From the NCBI GenBank assembly GCA_002482775.1, contig DLGQ01000092.1, positions 1 to 64,000 on the forward strand: DNA of 64,000 bases, read 5' to 3'. Below, in pieces: positions 25,865 through 34,189 of the stretch (the stretch's first letter is position 1; each line of letters begins with the position of its first letter). A program made the position numbers and the translations under genes. Source of the stretch: Flavobacteriales bacterium UBA7690. Lineage in GTDB: Bacteria > Bacteroidota > Bacteroidia > Flavobacteriales_F > PHOS-HE28. A model generated the notes under the pieces. The model worked only from the letters and a program-made list of their open reading frames with translations, made no database searches and was not told the DNA's origin.

Positions 25865-26089
25865 ATGGCAATGAAGTGGCACAAGAAGCTGGAGCAGTTA
25901 CGACTGCAGCGCGGAGAAAAGCAGGAGCTGGTCGCGGATGCTTTAGGCATCAGCCAAAGCACGTACTGTGCATGGGAGACCGGGAAGGTATCTCCCAAGC
26001 TTGAGCAATTCGAGGCGGTGTTAACCCATTTCGATGTTACGCTGGAAGAATTCGCTTTATGGCAACCCAGCACCCCGGGCAGTGCTTAG
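25865..26089 (+). CDS. XRE-family helix-turn-helix regulator
   Basis: 74 residues, almost entirely one Cro/CI-type HTH domain. Helix 2 and 3 are in KQELVADALGISQSTYCAWE, followed by GKVSPKLEQFEAV. It is a DNA-binding repressor or activator with no sensor domain. It is divergent from the Cys-rich secreted protein gene (135 bp apart), so control of that gene is plausible. Its position in the duplication insert suggests it arrived with it. Confidence 0.88.
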   Translation: MAMKWHKKLEQLRLQRGEKQELVADALGISQSTYCAWETGKVSPKLEQFEAVLTHFDVTLEEFALWQPSTPGSA

Positions 26090-26183
26090 GACAAGGCCTT
26101 CGGGTTCCCTCCGTTTTCCTGTGCGCGTCCTGTGCGGACAGCATGCCGCTGCGTGAACTACACGGCGGAGCGCACCGGCCCTT

Positions 26184-26206
26184 GGATCGGGTAATGGCGC
26201 ATGATC
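26184..26206 (-). pseudogene. Remnant 5' end of the HEAT-cyclophilin lipoprotein gene
   Basis: Repeats the start codon and first few codons of the gene at 24686, but the frame goes no further. 26090-26183 to its left shows no homology that I can see to the rest of that gene. It is the scar of the duplication. Confidence 0.65.
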
Positions 26207-26257
26207 ACGAAGGTGGGACTTGATGTGCCTTTATGATCACTTCACGAACAACGAATG

Positions 26258-26476
26258 CTACTTCCCGAAGTCAAGTGCCTGACGTTTCACGAAGAGATCC
26301 GTCAGGTCCCAGCCGAAGAACCGCAACGCACCCAACATCACCATGGTGGCCGTGGCTTCATCGATGTTGCCTACCAATGGAAGATTATCCGGTAGGAATT
26401 CGAACACGCCGAACGTGGGGTTCACCAAGTAGATGAAGGCGAGTACACCCGCGAAGGCGACGAGGAGCTTTTTCAT
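26258..26476 (-). CDS. DUF1232-family small membrane protein, copy B
   Basis: 72 residues from the ATG at 26476, same layout as copy A, with an N-terminal membrane segment and FLPDNLPLVGNIDEATA. Differences are conservative (T to A, R to F, N to D and similar), so both copies appear functional. Its upstream -7 box is lost relative to copy A. It is divergent from the M28 peptidase. Confidence 0.85.
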   Translation of the reverse strand: MKKLLVAFAGVLAFIYLVNPTFGVFEFLPDNLPLVGNIDEATATMVMLGALRFFGWDLTDLFVKRQALDFGK

Positions 26477-26537
26477 GGCAGAGGGATCATATGCGTCATA
26501 CCAACGACAAAGGAGCACCCGGTTGTATGGTCAACGG

Positions 26538-26545
26538 TAAATTCG
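26538..26545 (+). promoter_or_regulatory. -7 box TAAATTCG of the M28 peptidase
   Basis: Matches TAnnTTYG and ends 31 nt before the ATG. Copy A of the duplication has GGAAATTCG here, so one base created or removed the box. Confidence 0.45.
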
Positions 26546-26575
26546 CGCCCGCCTGCCGTAAGGCACGAACCCGAA

Positions 26576-28240
26576 ATGAAGAACCTGCTCCTCCTCCCAC
26601 TGGCCCTTGTTCCCTCCATGCTGGCCGCCCAGCTACGCCCCGATGCCGATGTGCTCGACCAGATGCGCTACGATGTGCAATACCTCGCGAGCGATCTGCT
26701 GGAAGGGCGCGAAGCAGGTACGCCCGGCGAAAAGCTCGCGGTGGACTACATCGCAGGGAAATTCGGCAGCATCGGATTGATGCCGTACGGCGATAGCGCC
26801 ACCTACATCCAGTCGTTCACCTTCAGCGCCGATCCGGTGCTCGGGCCCAACAACTCGCTCCAGATCGGTCGTGCCAAGTTGAAGTTGGAAGAGCAATTCG
26901 TGGTGCTGCCGTTCAGTGGTAATGGTGTGGCGCGTGCGAAAGTGAAGAAGGTCGGGTTCGGCATACAGGCACCCGACTTGAAGTATGATGATTATTCGGA
27001 TGAGGATGTGAAGGGCTGGGTCGCTGCCATCGCCATCGGCTCTCCGGACGGGATACACCCGCACAGCAAATACCTCGCGTATCACGACCTCAGCGCACGC
27101 GCCGCGAAAGCCGCCGAACTAGGTGCCGTGGGCGTGGTGTTCTACAACGAGGACAAGGATGTGGAGGAGCCCACGCTAAGCTTCAATGCGAAAGTGAAAG
27201 CGATCGGCATTCCGGTATTCTACCTGAAGGGCGACAGTTACCACGAGCACATCATCACCGGCAATCCGTTCGTGGGCCATGTGGATGTGCAACGCCCGCA
27301 ACGCACGGCGTACAATGTGGTGGGCCTGTTGGATCGCGGCAAGGAGAACGTGGTGGTGATCGGTGCGCACCTGGATCACTTGGGGTACGGTGACGAAGGA
27401 TCGTTGCACCGTGGAGAGAAGGCGATTCACAACGGCGCGGACGATAATGCAAGCGGTATCGCGGTGATGCTCGCACTGGCCGCCGACCTTGCAGAAATGG
27501 ATCAGGCGAACGCCAACGACTACCTCTTCATCGCCTTCAGCGGAGAAGAGAAAGGTCTTTACGGTTCCAATCACTGGACCAAGCACCCGACATTGCCGAT
27601 CAGCACGCTCAATTACATGATCAACCTGGACATGGTGGGTCGTTTGGATTCCAGCAACGTGATCGGTGTGAACGGCGTGGGCACGTCGCCTGCATGGGCC
27701 GAAGTGGACCGTGTGCTCATCGGTGGTTTGAAAGCGAAGACCACCACCAGCGGCATCGGCCCTAGCGATCACACAAGCTTCTACCTGCAAGGTGTTCCGG
27801 CCATCCACTTCTTCACCGGCACGCACGCCGACTACCACAAGCCCAGCGATGATGTGGAGAAGATCAACTTCCCTGGTATGCTGAACGTGACACGCTACAT
27901 CGAATCGTTGATCACCACCTTGAACGACGATGGCAAACTAGCATTCACCAAGACCGAAGAAGTCAACACCGAGAACACACCGCGTTTCAAAGTGACGCTC
28001 GGCGTAGTGCCCGATTACCTGTACGACGGCAAGGGCATGCGGATCGACGGCATCACCGATGGAAAACCCGCCGCCGCCGCGGGGCTGAAAGTGGGCGATG
28101 TAGTGGTGAAGTTGGGTACCATCGAGGTGACGGACATGATGGCGTACATGAAAGGCTTGGCCGCTTTCAACAAGGGCGATACCGCGCCCATCAAGGTGAT
28201 CCGCGAGGGCAAGGAGGTGGAGACCACGGTCACGTTCTGA
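26576..28240 (+). CDS. M28-family zinc aminopeptidase with PA and PDZ domains
   Basis: 554 residues with a signal peptide (MKNLLLLPLALVPSMLAAQ). A PA-like insert covers roughly residues 100-250. The M28 catalytic region has the zinc ligands GAHLDH, GADDNASG, FSGEEKGLYGS, NLDMVGR and HTSFYLQG/HADYHKPSDD. A PDZ domain (residues ~470-554, GLKVGDVVVKLG) follows. It is a secreted or periplasmic di-zinc exopeptidase that releases N-terminal amino acids, used for protein feeding or turnover. The PDZ fusion is common in Bacteroidota M28 enzymes. Confidence 0.94.
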   Translation: MKNLLLLPLALVPSMLAAQLRPDADVLDQMRYDVQYLASDLLEGREAGTPGEKLAVDYIAGKFGSIGLMPYGDSATYIQSFTFSADPVLGPNNSLQIGRAKLKLEEQFVVLPFSGNGVARAKVKKVGFGIQAPDLKYDDYSDEDVKGWVAAIAIGSPDGIHPHSKYLAYHDLSARAAKAAELGAVGVVFYNEDKDVEEPTLSFNAKVKAIGIPVFYLKGDSYHEHIITGNPFVGHVDVQRPQRTAYNVVGLLDRGKENVVVIGAHLDHLGYGDEGSLHRGEKAIHNGADDNASGIAVMLALAADLAEMDQANANDYLFIAFSGEEKGLYGSNHWTKHPTLPISTLNYMINLDMVGRLDSSNVIGVNGVGTSPAWAEVDRVLIGGLKAKTTTSGIGPSDHTSFYLQGVPAIHFFTGTHADYHKPSDDVEKINFPGMLNVTRYIESLITTLNDDGKLAFTKTEEVNTENTPRFKVTLGVVPDYLYDGKGMRIDGITDGKPAAAAGLKVGDVVVKLGTIEVTDMMAYMKGLAAFNKGDTAPIKVIREGKEVETTVTF

Positions 28241-28318
28241 GCGGCGCGTAGCGAGTCGGCGAGCGGCGAGTGGGCTGCTCGTGGTGGACTTGCCGCTTGC
28301 TACTCGTAAACTCGCCCA
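28241..28318. repeat. Phrase-built inverted repeat between the M28 peptidase and gpsA
   Basis: Begins right after the peptidase stop. Left arm words such as AGCGGCG and GCGAGT pair with ACTTGCCG, CTTGCTA and CTCG on the right, imperfectly. It shares its 7-nt word set with the element at 19582-19657. Probably a terminator or mRNA-end hairpin. Confidence 0.6.
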
Positions 28319-28323
28319 TTCCA

Positions 28324-29316
28324 ATGAGCTCCAACATTGCCGTAATAGGTGCAGGAAGCTGGGGCACCGCCCTGGTGAAACTGCTGACAACCACGCAGGA
28401 TACCGTGGGCTGGTGGGTGCGCAAACCCGCTACCATCGAGCATATCCGCCAGTACGGCCACAACCCGGATTACACCAGCGCGGCGCAATTCGATGTGGAG
28501 CGCTTGGCCATGGATAGCGACATCCACGCCGTGGTGAAGAACGCCGATGTGATCGTGTTGGCTGTTCCCAGTGCGTTCTTGAAAGGCGCGCTTGATCAGC
28601 TGGAGAAGTCCGAGCTGCAAGGCAAGACCATCTATAGCGCGGTGAAAGGCATCGTGCCGGAGACGAACCAGATCGTGGGCGAATACCTCTTCCAGCACTG
28701 GGGCATCGCCGAGAACGATTTCGGTGTGATCTGCGGGCCATGCCATGCCGAAGAAGTGGCCATGGAACGGTTGAGCTACCTCACCATCGCCAGCCAGGAC
28801 CAAGGCAAAGCGCAGGTGATGGCCAAGGCGTTGAGCGGGCGTTTCCTGAAGACGACCCTGAGCGATGACATCTACGGAACGGAGTATGGCGCCATCCTGA
28901 AGAACGTAGTGGCCGTTTGCGCGGGCATCAGTGTGGGCCTCGGCTATGGCGACAACTTCCGGGCGGTATTGGTGAGCCGCGCCATCCAGGAGATCGCGCG
29001 CTTCGTGCAAGCGGTACATCCCATCCAACGCGACATCAACGAACCGGCCTACCTCGGTGATCTGTTGGTGACGGCCTATTCAACCTTCAGCCGCAACCGC
29101 GAATTCGGGACCATGGTGGGCAAAGGCTACAGCGTGAAAGCTGCACAGATGGAGATGAACATGGTGGCCGAGGGTTACTATGCGGTGAAGTGCGTTCACG
29201 AGATCAACCAGAAGTTGAAGGTGGACATGCCGATCAGCGAAGCCACCTACCGCATGCTCTACGAAAAGATGGCGCCCAGTTTGGAGATGCGCCTGCTCAG
29301 CGATCGTCTCGCCTGA
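28324..29316 (+). CDS. gpsA: NAD(P)H-dependent glycerol-3-phosphate dehydrogenase
   Basis: 330 residues from the ATG at 28324; upstream starts fall in the inverted repeat. N-terminal Rossmann motif VIGAGSWGTAL, VLAVPSAFLK, SAVKGIVPET, GPCHAEEVA, and the conserved LKNVVAVCAGI with the catalytic lysine. It makes sn-glycerol-3-phosphate from dihydroxyacetone phosphate for phospholipid synthesis, in the cytoplasm. Its TGA stop is directly followed by the convergent LysE gene's stop, forming TGATCA. Confidence 0.96.
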   Translation: MSSNIAVIGAGSWGTALVKLLTTTQDTVGWWVRKPATIEHIRQYGHNPDYTSAAQFDVERLAMDSDIHAVVKNADVIVLAVPSAFLKGALDQLEKSELQGKTIYSAVKGIVPETNQIVGEYLFQHWGIAENDFGVICGPCHAEEVAMERLSYLTIASQDQGKAQVMAKALSGRFLKTTLSDDIYGTEYGAILKNVVAVCAGISVGLGYGDNFRAVLVSRAIQEIARFVQAVHPIQRDINEPAYLGDLLVTAYSTFSRNREFGTMVGKGYSVKAAQMEMNMVAEGYYAVKCVHEINQKLKVDMPISEATYRMLYEKMAPSLEMRLLSDRLA

Positions 29317-29931
29317 TCATCCGCGAAGGATACCGATCAGGCCGGTCAGCACCAACGCCCCGCCCACCGTGCGGAACAGCATCAGCAGGGTGCGTGGCTG
29401 CCATTTCTCCAAGGCCTTGCGGCCGAGCTTCACCAGCAAGAGCAACAGGAACATCGCACCCACGAATGCGCCGGTTGCGAACGCCAGCAGATCGAACCAC
29501 TGCATCGTGGTGAAGCCGAATGAAGCGAGCGACAGTCGGATGCCACACCAGAACAGCAACAATTGCGGATTCAACATACCCAGCAGCAAGCCTTTCCTGA
29601 TGCCACTTGCTTTCACGTTCACCTTCTCCAGGTCGAAGGTGGGCTTGAACAGGAACAGGAAGTACAGGCCGATGCAGATGAGCACGGAACCGACTAGCGT
29701 GGCCACTCCTTCCGCATCCAGACCGAGCCATTCCAGCAACCAAGTGGCCGACTGAAAGGCGATAGCCGCGTAGATGAATTCCGGGATGGAACCGCCGATG
29801 GCCATGCGCCGCCCCGCATCCGGACCACGCTGTATGGTATGGGCCAGTACCGCGGTATTGACGATCCCGGCCTGCAACGAACCGATGATACTTGCCACCG
29901 TGGCGATCAGAAAGATGTAGAACACTTGCAC
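29317..29931 (-). CDS. LysE-family amino-acid/small-molecule exporter
   Basis: About 204 residues from the GTG at 29931. A TTG at 29940 lies within the -7 box. Six hydrophobic segments, with an IGSLQAGIVNTAVLAHTIQRG segment after the first helix and LLGMLNPQLLLFWCG in the middle, both typical of LysE/RhtB transporters. It likely exports an amino acid or related compound across the inner membrane. Substrate unknown. Confidence 0.85.
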   Translation of the reverse strand: MQVFYIFLIATVASIIGSLQAGIVNTAVLAHTIQRGPDAGRRMAIGGSIPEFIYAAIAFQSATWLLEWLGLDAEGVATLVGSVLICIGLYFLFLFKPTFDLEKVNVKASGIRKGLLLGMLNPQLLLFWCGIRLSLASFGFTTMQWFDLLAFATGAFVGAMFLLLLLVKLGRKALEKWQPRTLLMLFRTVGGALVLTGLIGILRG

Positions 29932-29937
29932 TTTGCG

Positions 29938-29944
29938 CAAATTA
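29938..29944 (-). promoter_or_regulatory. -7 box TAATTTG of the LysE gene
   Basis: Fits TAnnTTG and ends 7 nt before the GTG at 29931, another candidate leaderless start. Confidence 0.35.
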
Positions 29945-29958
29945 GCGGCCCGATCGCA

Positions 29959-30189
29959 ATGTCACTACTCCGCTTCCACTGGGATTTCTTCGGACCCGAT
30001 GCCCAGCCAACGGCCGAGCACTTCCTAAAGCACCTCGATACGTTCTGTGTACGGGAGGGTATCAACGGCCATACACGCTGGACGGCGCCACGTTCCGCAG
30101 GATATACCGCCACGTTGGAATGCGACGAGAAGCACATGATCGTGATCCGCGATGCGCTCCGGCCCAAACGTGCGGAAAGAGTGCTCTAG
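29959..30189 (+). CDS. Small hypothetical protein
   Basis: 76 residues, not recognised. Starts MSLLRFHWDFFGPDAQ, with a HFLKHLDTFC helix and an acidic/basic mixed C-terminus. No signal or membrane segment. It is divergent from the LysE gene with 27 bp between starts. The frame is clean and codon use is normal, so it is probably a real gene. It may be a cytoplasmic regulator or adaptor, but nothing supports a specific role. Confidence 0.6.
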   Translation: MSLLRFHWDFFGPDAQPTAEHFLKHLDTFCVREGINGHTRWTAPRSAGYTATLECDEKHMIVIRDALRPKRAERVL

Positions 30190-30202
30190 CGCACCTGCCG
30201 CA

Positions 30203-30826
30203 TCACGGTTCGATGGAACGTAGGACGCGATAGGTCTTGTACGTGCGCGTGTAGGGGTCAAAGAACTCGCGCTCCTCGTAACCCCACTTAGCGAAGAAAC
30301 CTTTCGCCTTGCCCGGCTCTTGGCTCACCTGTTCCGCGTTGGTCACATGGTCCAGGAGCAAGAACTCATACGAAGGACCAGCATCTGTGCGAACCGTTAT
30401 GGTGAGGAATTGAGAGGGCGTTACGTCCTGGACCGTGCCTTGTACGATGCGCACTGGTGGCCCCGAAGGTGGCGGTGGTGGAGCTTCATCTTCTGCTAAT
30501 TTTATCGCCAACGAGGCGAAATCGGGACACGTGGTCATGAGCCGCACGGCGACCAACTGACCCAACCTTTCGCCGGACTCCCCATCGATCTTCGCAAGGT
30601 CGATCCCATGCTTTTTACGGAGTTCCTTTTCGTAGGGCATCGATGCCGTAAGCATGCAGATCCCCATTTTCAATGTTACCGAGTCCTTCGGCATGGTCTC
30701 GCTGATGCCTTCCATACAGGGGCACATGTCCTTGGCTAGCTTGTCCAGCATGTCTTGGGCCTGAAGCGTTCCCGCGAGCAGCATGAACACGGTGGTCAGC
30801 CCTACGGCACTAAGCATTCTTCTCAT
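30203..30826 (-). CDS. Exported hypothetical protein
   Basis: 207 residues from the ATG at 30826, with a signal peptide ending near LQAQ. A mature N-terminal part has two close cysteines (DMCPCMEG) and a third in GICML. A proline-rich linker (EAPPPPPSGPP) leads to a C-terminal beta-rich domain with SYEFLLLDHV and a WGYEEREFFDPYTRTYKTYRV end. Family not recognised; likely periplasmic. Last gene of the uvrC-led operon. Confidence 0.7.
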   Translation of the reverse strand: MRRMLSAVGLTTVFMLLAGTLQAQDMLDKLAKDMCPCMEGISETMPKDSVTLKMGICMLTASMPYEKELRKKHGIDLAKIDGESGERLGQLVAVRLMTTCPDFASLAIKLAEDEAPPPPPSGPPVRIVQGTVQDVTPSQFLTITVRTDAGPSYEFLLLDHVTNAEQVSQEPGKAKGFFAKWGYEEREFFDPYTRTYKTYRVLRSIEP

Positions 30827-30831
30827 CGGGA

Positions 30832-30838
30832 CAAGGTA
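30832..30838 (-). promoter_or_regulatory. -7 box TACCTTG before the 30203-30826 gene
   Basis: Ends 6 nt before the ATG, predicting a leaderless internal promoter in the operon. Confidence 0.35.
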
Positions 30839-30857
30839 ACAATGGGCTGCCACCCGG

Positions 30858-32243
30858 TTACATCGCCCTGCGCAGGATGTTCTCCTTCAATGTCGTGTAC
30901 GGCGGCTCTTGCAAACCGTGATCGACCAAGGTGCTGGCGTGTACCATGCCTTTCTGATGGCTGAAAAGCTCGAACGTGTGGTGGCCATGGTAGCGCCCCA
31001 TCCCACTTTGGCCTACCCCTCCGAAGGGCATTCCATGCGGTGCGAATTGAAGCATACAATGGTTGATGCATCCGCCGCCGAAAACGATATGATCGCGGAA
31101 GTACCGTTGCGTCTTGGTATTGCCGCTGAAGATGTAGGTGGCAAGTGGTCGTGGGTTCCGTTGCGTGATCTTGAGGACTTCTTCGGGTTCGGTCCATGGT
31201 ATAACCGGTAGAACGGGTCCGAACACTTCCTCTTCAAGCACGGTCGCATCAGGCTGGATGTCGGCCAATGCGCTTGGGGCGATGTAGCGGTCGTTCTTGT
31301 CGTGCGCACCACCCAGAACGATCCTCCCCTGTTCCAAATACCGCTGCACACGATCGAATTGCCGGTCGTTGACCAAGCGTGCGAAATGCGGGCTTTGCTG
31401 TGGGTCTTCGCCATAGGCCTTCTTCACGAACCGGATGTAGTGTTCCAGGAACTCATCCATCACAGAAGTGTGTACCAGGGCATGGTCCGAAGCGATGCAC
31501 GTTTGGCCTGCGTTGAAGTATTTGCTCCATGCAATGCGCTTTGCCGCGACTTTGATGGAAGCCTGGCGATCCACGATGGCCGGGCTTTTTCCTCCGAGCT
31601 CCAAGGTGACCGGTACCAGCTGGGGTGCAGCAAGCGCAAGAATGGTGCGTCCAACACGACCGCTGCCGGTGAAGAACACATGATCGAACCGGAACGCGTT
31701 CATCAACGCCGGCACCACTTCACTACCCGGACCTAGGACGACCTGCACATGAGCCGGATCGAGCGCTTCGGAGATGAGCCGTGCGATCACCGCGGAAGTC
31801 GCCGGAACTTCTTCGCTCGGTTTCAACACCGCACAATTGCCTGCCGCGATGGCACCCACTAATGGTGCGAGCAACAACAACACGGGATAGTTCCACGGCG
31901 CGATGATGAGCACCACACCGAGCGGTTCCCGGTACACCGTGCTTCGTGCTACCTGGATGGCCAATGGAGTGGAGATGCGCTGGGGCGCGCTCCATTCGTT
32001 CAAGTGCTCCAAAGCTTGATCGATCTCGCCCACGACAAGCCCGATATCGCTCATATACGCCTCGAAGCGCGGCTTGCGCATGTCGGTGTGCATGGCCGCG
32101 ATCAGCTCCTCTTCATGCTTTAGCAAGCTTGCACGCAGAGCTTTCAACGCCTTTCGTCGTACACCGATGTCATGCGAAGCCCTACTGTTGAAATAGGACC
32201 GTTGTCGTTCTAGGCCGGACAGGATGTCGCTTGGCATGCTCAT
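30858..32243 (-). CDS. Aldehyde dehydrogenase, class 3 / fatty aldehyde type
   Basis: 461 residues, the shorter length typical of class 3 (ALDH3-like) enzymes. Catalytic cysteine in FNAGQTCIASD (C249) and general-base glutamate in TLELGGKSP (E215); NAD-binding FFTGSGRVG. It oxidises medium- or long-chain aldehydes to acids using NAD(P)+. A second, different aldehyde dehydrogenase lies at 40573-42021. Start is the ATG at 32243, or 32237. Confidence 0.92.
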   Translation of the reverse strand: MSMPSDILSGLERQRSYFNSRASHDIGVRRKALKALRASLLKHEEELIAAMHTDMRKPRFEAYMSDIGLVVGEIDQALEHLNEWSAPQRISTPLAIQVARSTVYREPLGVVLIIAPWNYPVLLLLAPLVGAIAAGNCAVLKPSEEVPATSAVIARLISEALDPAHVQVVLGPGSEVVPALMNAFRFDHVFFTGSGRVGRTILALAAPQLVPVTLELGGKSPAIVDRQASIKVAAKRIAWSKYFNAGQTCIASDHALVHTSVMDEFLEHYIRFVKKAYGEDPQQSPHFARLVNDRQFDRVQRYLEQGRIVLGGAHDKNDRYIAPSALADIQPDATVLEEEVFGPVLPVIPWTEPEEVLKITQRNPRPLATYIFSGNTKTQRYFRDHIVFGGGCINHCMLQFAPHGMPFGGVGQSGMGRYHGHHTFELFSHQKGMVHASTLVDHGLQEPPYTTLKENILRRAM

Positions 32244-32248
32244 TCCGC

Positions 32249-32255
32249 CAAGGTA
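32249..32255 (-). promoter_or_regulatory. -7 box TACCTTG of the ALDH3-like gene
   Basis: Ends 6 nt before the ATG at 32243; leaderless transcript predicted. Confidence 0.35.
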
Positions 32256-32264
32256 GCGTGTACC

Positions 32265-33284
32265 TCAGGCCGCTAGGATGAAGTCCGCGCCCTCAACAAG
32301 ACCGCGTGATGCGAGGAATTCGGCGATGCGATCCCCCGTACCCCGCTGGCTGATGAACGATACGACAAAGGCTTTACCAGCAGGCGGCAGCTGGTCGTGT
32401 GGGATGAATGCGCGGCCCGGTACCCCGCCCCCCTTCACATTGGTGTAGGCCTGCACCGCGATGCCTTCCTCCTCCAATAGCGCCGCTCGCTGCTGACACA
32501 ACGCACTGGTGCCTGCGATGATCACAGGACGGCCGTTCAACTTCCGCTTCATCCACTTGGCCAACCACTGCACCTTGGTATGGAAGAAGGCATCCACACT
32601 GTAGTTGGCATGCGTGCGACTGAGCCGCGCGGCATGGTCGTTCCACGTGAGCAGTTCCATCGGCAACTTCGCGAAGCGCACACCGGCATCCATCCAGCGT
32701 AGCCACAACTCGTGGTCCTCGGGCAATGGGCCAGTGTCGTAGCCGCCGAACTGTTCCACGAGCTCACGCCGGAACAGCACTGTGGGATGCGCGAGCGGGG
32801 CGTCCACGAAGCGTTTCACGTAATGCTCGTGTGTGGTGATCAATGAGTTCTGCCAGTGGACGAAGGCCTGCATACCGCGATGTTCAGCAACGGTGCTTAC
32901 GAACGCCGTGCGCGTACCGACCACTCCGATCCCAGGATGCGCTTCGAGGTAGGCGACTTGTTCCATAAGCCGCTCGGGATGACAGGTATCATCGGCATCC
33001 ATGCGGGCGATGTAGATTCCCTGAGCACGAGCTAGGGCTGAGTTCAAAGCCTCTGCGATGCCTACACGGGGCTCGAGCAATAGATGGATACGACTGTCGC
33101 GTTCGCACCACTGTTGCGCGATGGAGGTGCTTTCATCGGTACTCGCGTTGTCGATGAGCAAAAGCTCGAAGTCGGCGAACGAGCCAGCGACGATACTACC
33201 GATGGCGGCCCCCAAGAACGCCCCTGCATTGTGGAAGGGCAGGAGGACTGAAACGCGAGGTGGCTTCACGGGTGGCTGGGCCAT
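32265..33284 (-). CDS. Glycosyltransferase family 2 with extra C-terminal domain
   Basis: 339 residues from the ATG at 33284. GT2 features: SVLLPFHNAG, LLLIDNASTDES, ARMDADDTCHPERL (DxD-like metal site) and LPEDHELWLRW with the probable catalytic base. After the GT-A fold (about residue 245) comes a ~90-residue domain, RPVIIAGTSALCQQR... to GRAFIPHDQLP, resembling a small Rossmann half like the N-terminal domain of PglD-type acyltransferases. It transfers a sugar to a cell-surface glycan or lipid acceptor. Overlaps the upstream gene by 19 nt. Confidence 0.85.
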   Translation of the reverse strand: MAQPPVKPPRVSVLLPFHNAGAFLGAAIGSIVAGSFADFELLLIDNASTDESTSIAQQWCERDSRIHLLLEPRVGIAEALNSALARAQGIYIARMDADDTCHPERLMEQVAYLEAHPGIGVVGTRTAFVSTVAEHRGMQAFVHWQNSLITTHEHYVKRFVDAPLAHPTVLFRRELVEQFGGYDTGPLPEDHELWLRWMDAGVRFAKLPMELLTWNDHAARLSRTHANYSVDAFFHTKVQWLAKWMKRKLNGRPVIIAGTSALCQQRAALLEEEGIAVQAYTNVKGGGVPGRAFIPHDQLPPAGKAFVVSFISQRGTGDRIAEFLASRGLVEGADFILAA

Positions 33285-34189
33285 GCGATCGAAAGGGTGT
33301 ACGCGATGCTGGTATAGGCCCAGTCGTGGATCCCTCTTTGGAAAGCGATGCGGTGATCGATGATCTTGCCGCGTTGGGTGCCGAGCGATGCACGCAGCAG
33401 GAAGGGCGAATCCTTTTGTCGGAGGTAACCCGCATAACCAGCGGCTTCCAACGCTAGTACGCAAGCTCCCTGGTCGATAGCGACCCCAGCGCCATACAGG
33501 AAACAATCGTTCTGGTAGTAGTCGCTGCGGTTGGTCTGGTAGGCGAGGAAACCGGCCATGGCGTAGGGTCGGACGCGCTTTACTGCGCGCGTGCCGACCG
33601 TGAACCACTTTCCGGTGGATAGGTCGAAGGCGTACCCGGGAGCATCCGTATGGCGTGCGGCCTTCAAGTTGTTCCCGCTGGCGGTGCGCAAGTTCACCCG
33701 AAGCAACAATCCCCAACGACCGGGCTTTTCGGGCACGATCTGGATCAGCGTGTTCACGTTCACATCGCCGGTACTGAAGCCCTCCCCGTCGCGGTCGCGT
33801 GAAGCACGTTCGTCGCGCGTTACGGTGTCCATGCAGTAGTGTTCGTAGGCCATCCAATCCACCCCCACGGCGATGCGACCATCGGCGAAGGGATGGTGGT
33901 AGCGGAGATACAGGTCTTGCGTGTAATCCCCTTGGCTCCAGTGCGTCCGTGGAGTGATCTGCAGGCGTATCAGGCTGTCTATCGAACCTTGTTCAACGCT
34001 TGGGACGGGCAGTGCGTTCGGCCCCATGTAGCCCGCTGTGAATTTCATGTAATCCGGCCACGGTGTTATGCCGTTCCAAGCATGGGTCGTATTCCACCAC
34101 GTGTAGTCTTCCTGGGCCAGCAGCGCGCCGTGCGCAAGCATGATCAGCGCGGAGGCTACCAGACGCAGAACAGGCATCGGAGCCGTCAT
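33266..34189 (-). CDS. Exported hypothetical protein, probably outer-membrane beta-barrel
   Basis: 307 residues with a signal peptide (LVASALIMLAHGALLAQ). The mature part has many alternating hydrophobic strands and aromatic ends, such as DLYLRYHHPF, GLLLRVNLR and AYTLSIAW at the C-terminus, suggesting a porin-like barrel. Family not recognised. Its ATG overlaps the uvrC stop (ATGA) and its 3' end overlaps the glycosyltransferase start, so the three are translationally coupled. Confidence 0.7.
   Translation of the reverse strand: MTAPMPVLRLVASALIMLAHGALLAQEDYTWWNTTHAWNGITPWPDYMKFTAGYMGPNALPVPSVEQGSIDSLIRLQITPRTHWSQGDYTQDLYLRYHHPFADGRIAVGVDWMAYEHYCMDTVTRDERASRDRDGEGFSTGDVNVNTLIQIVPEKPGRWGLLLRVNLRTASGNNLKAARHTDAPGYAFDLSTGKWFTVGTRAVKRVRPYAMAGFLAYQTNRSDYYQNDCFLYGAGVAIDQGACVLALEAAGYAGYLRQKDSPFLLRASLGTQRGKIIDHRIAFQRGIHDWAYTSIAYTLSIAWPSHP

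Larger units (their letters stand above)
26184..26546. repeat. Segmental duplication, copy B
   Basis: Matches 24668-25031. The leftmost 29 bp (27 identical) repeat the 5' end of the HEAT-cyclophilin gene, now a stump with no gene attached. The right end carries the promoter of the M28 peptidase gene. Confidence 0.85.
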
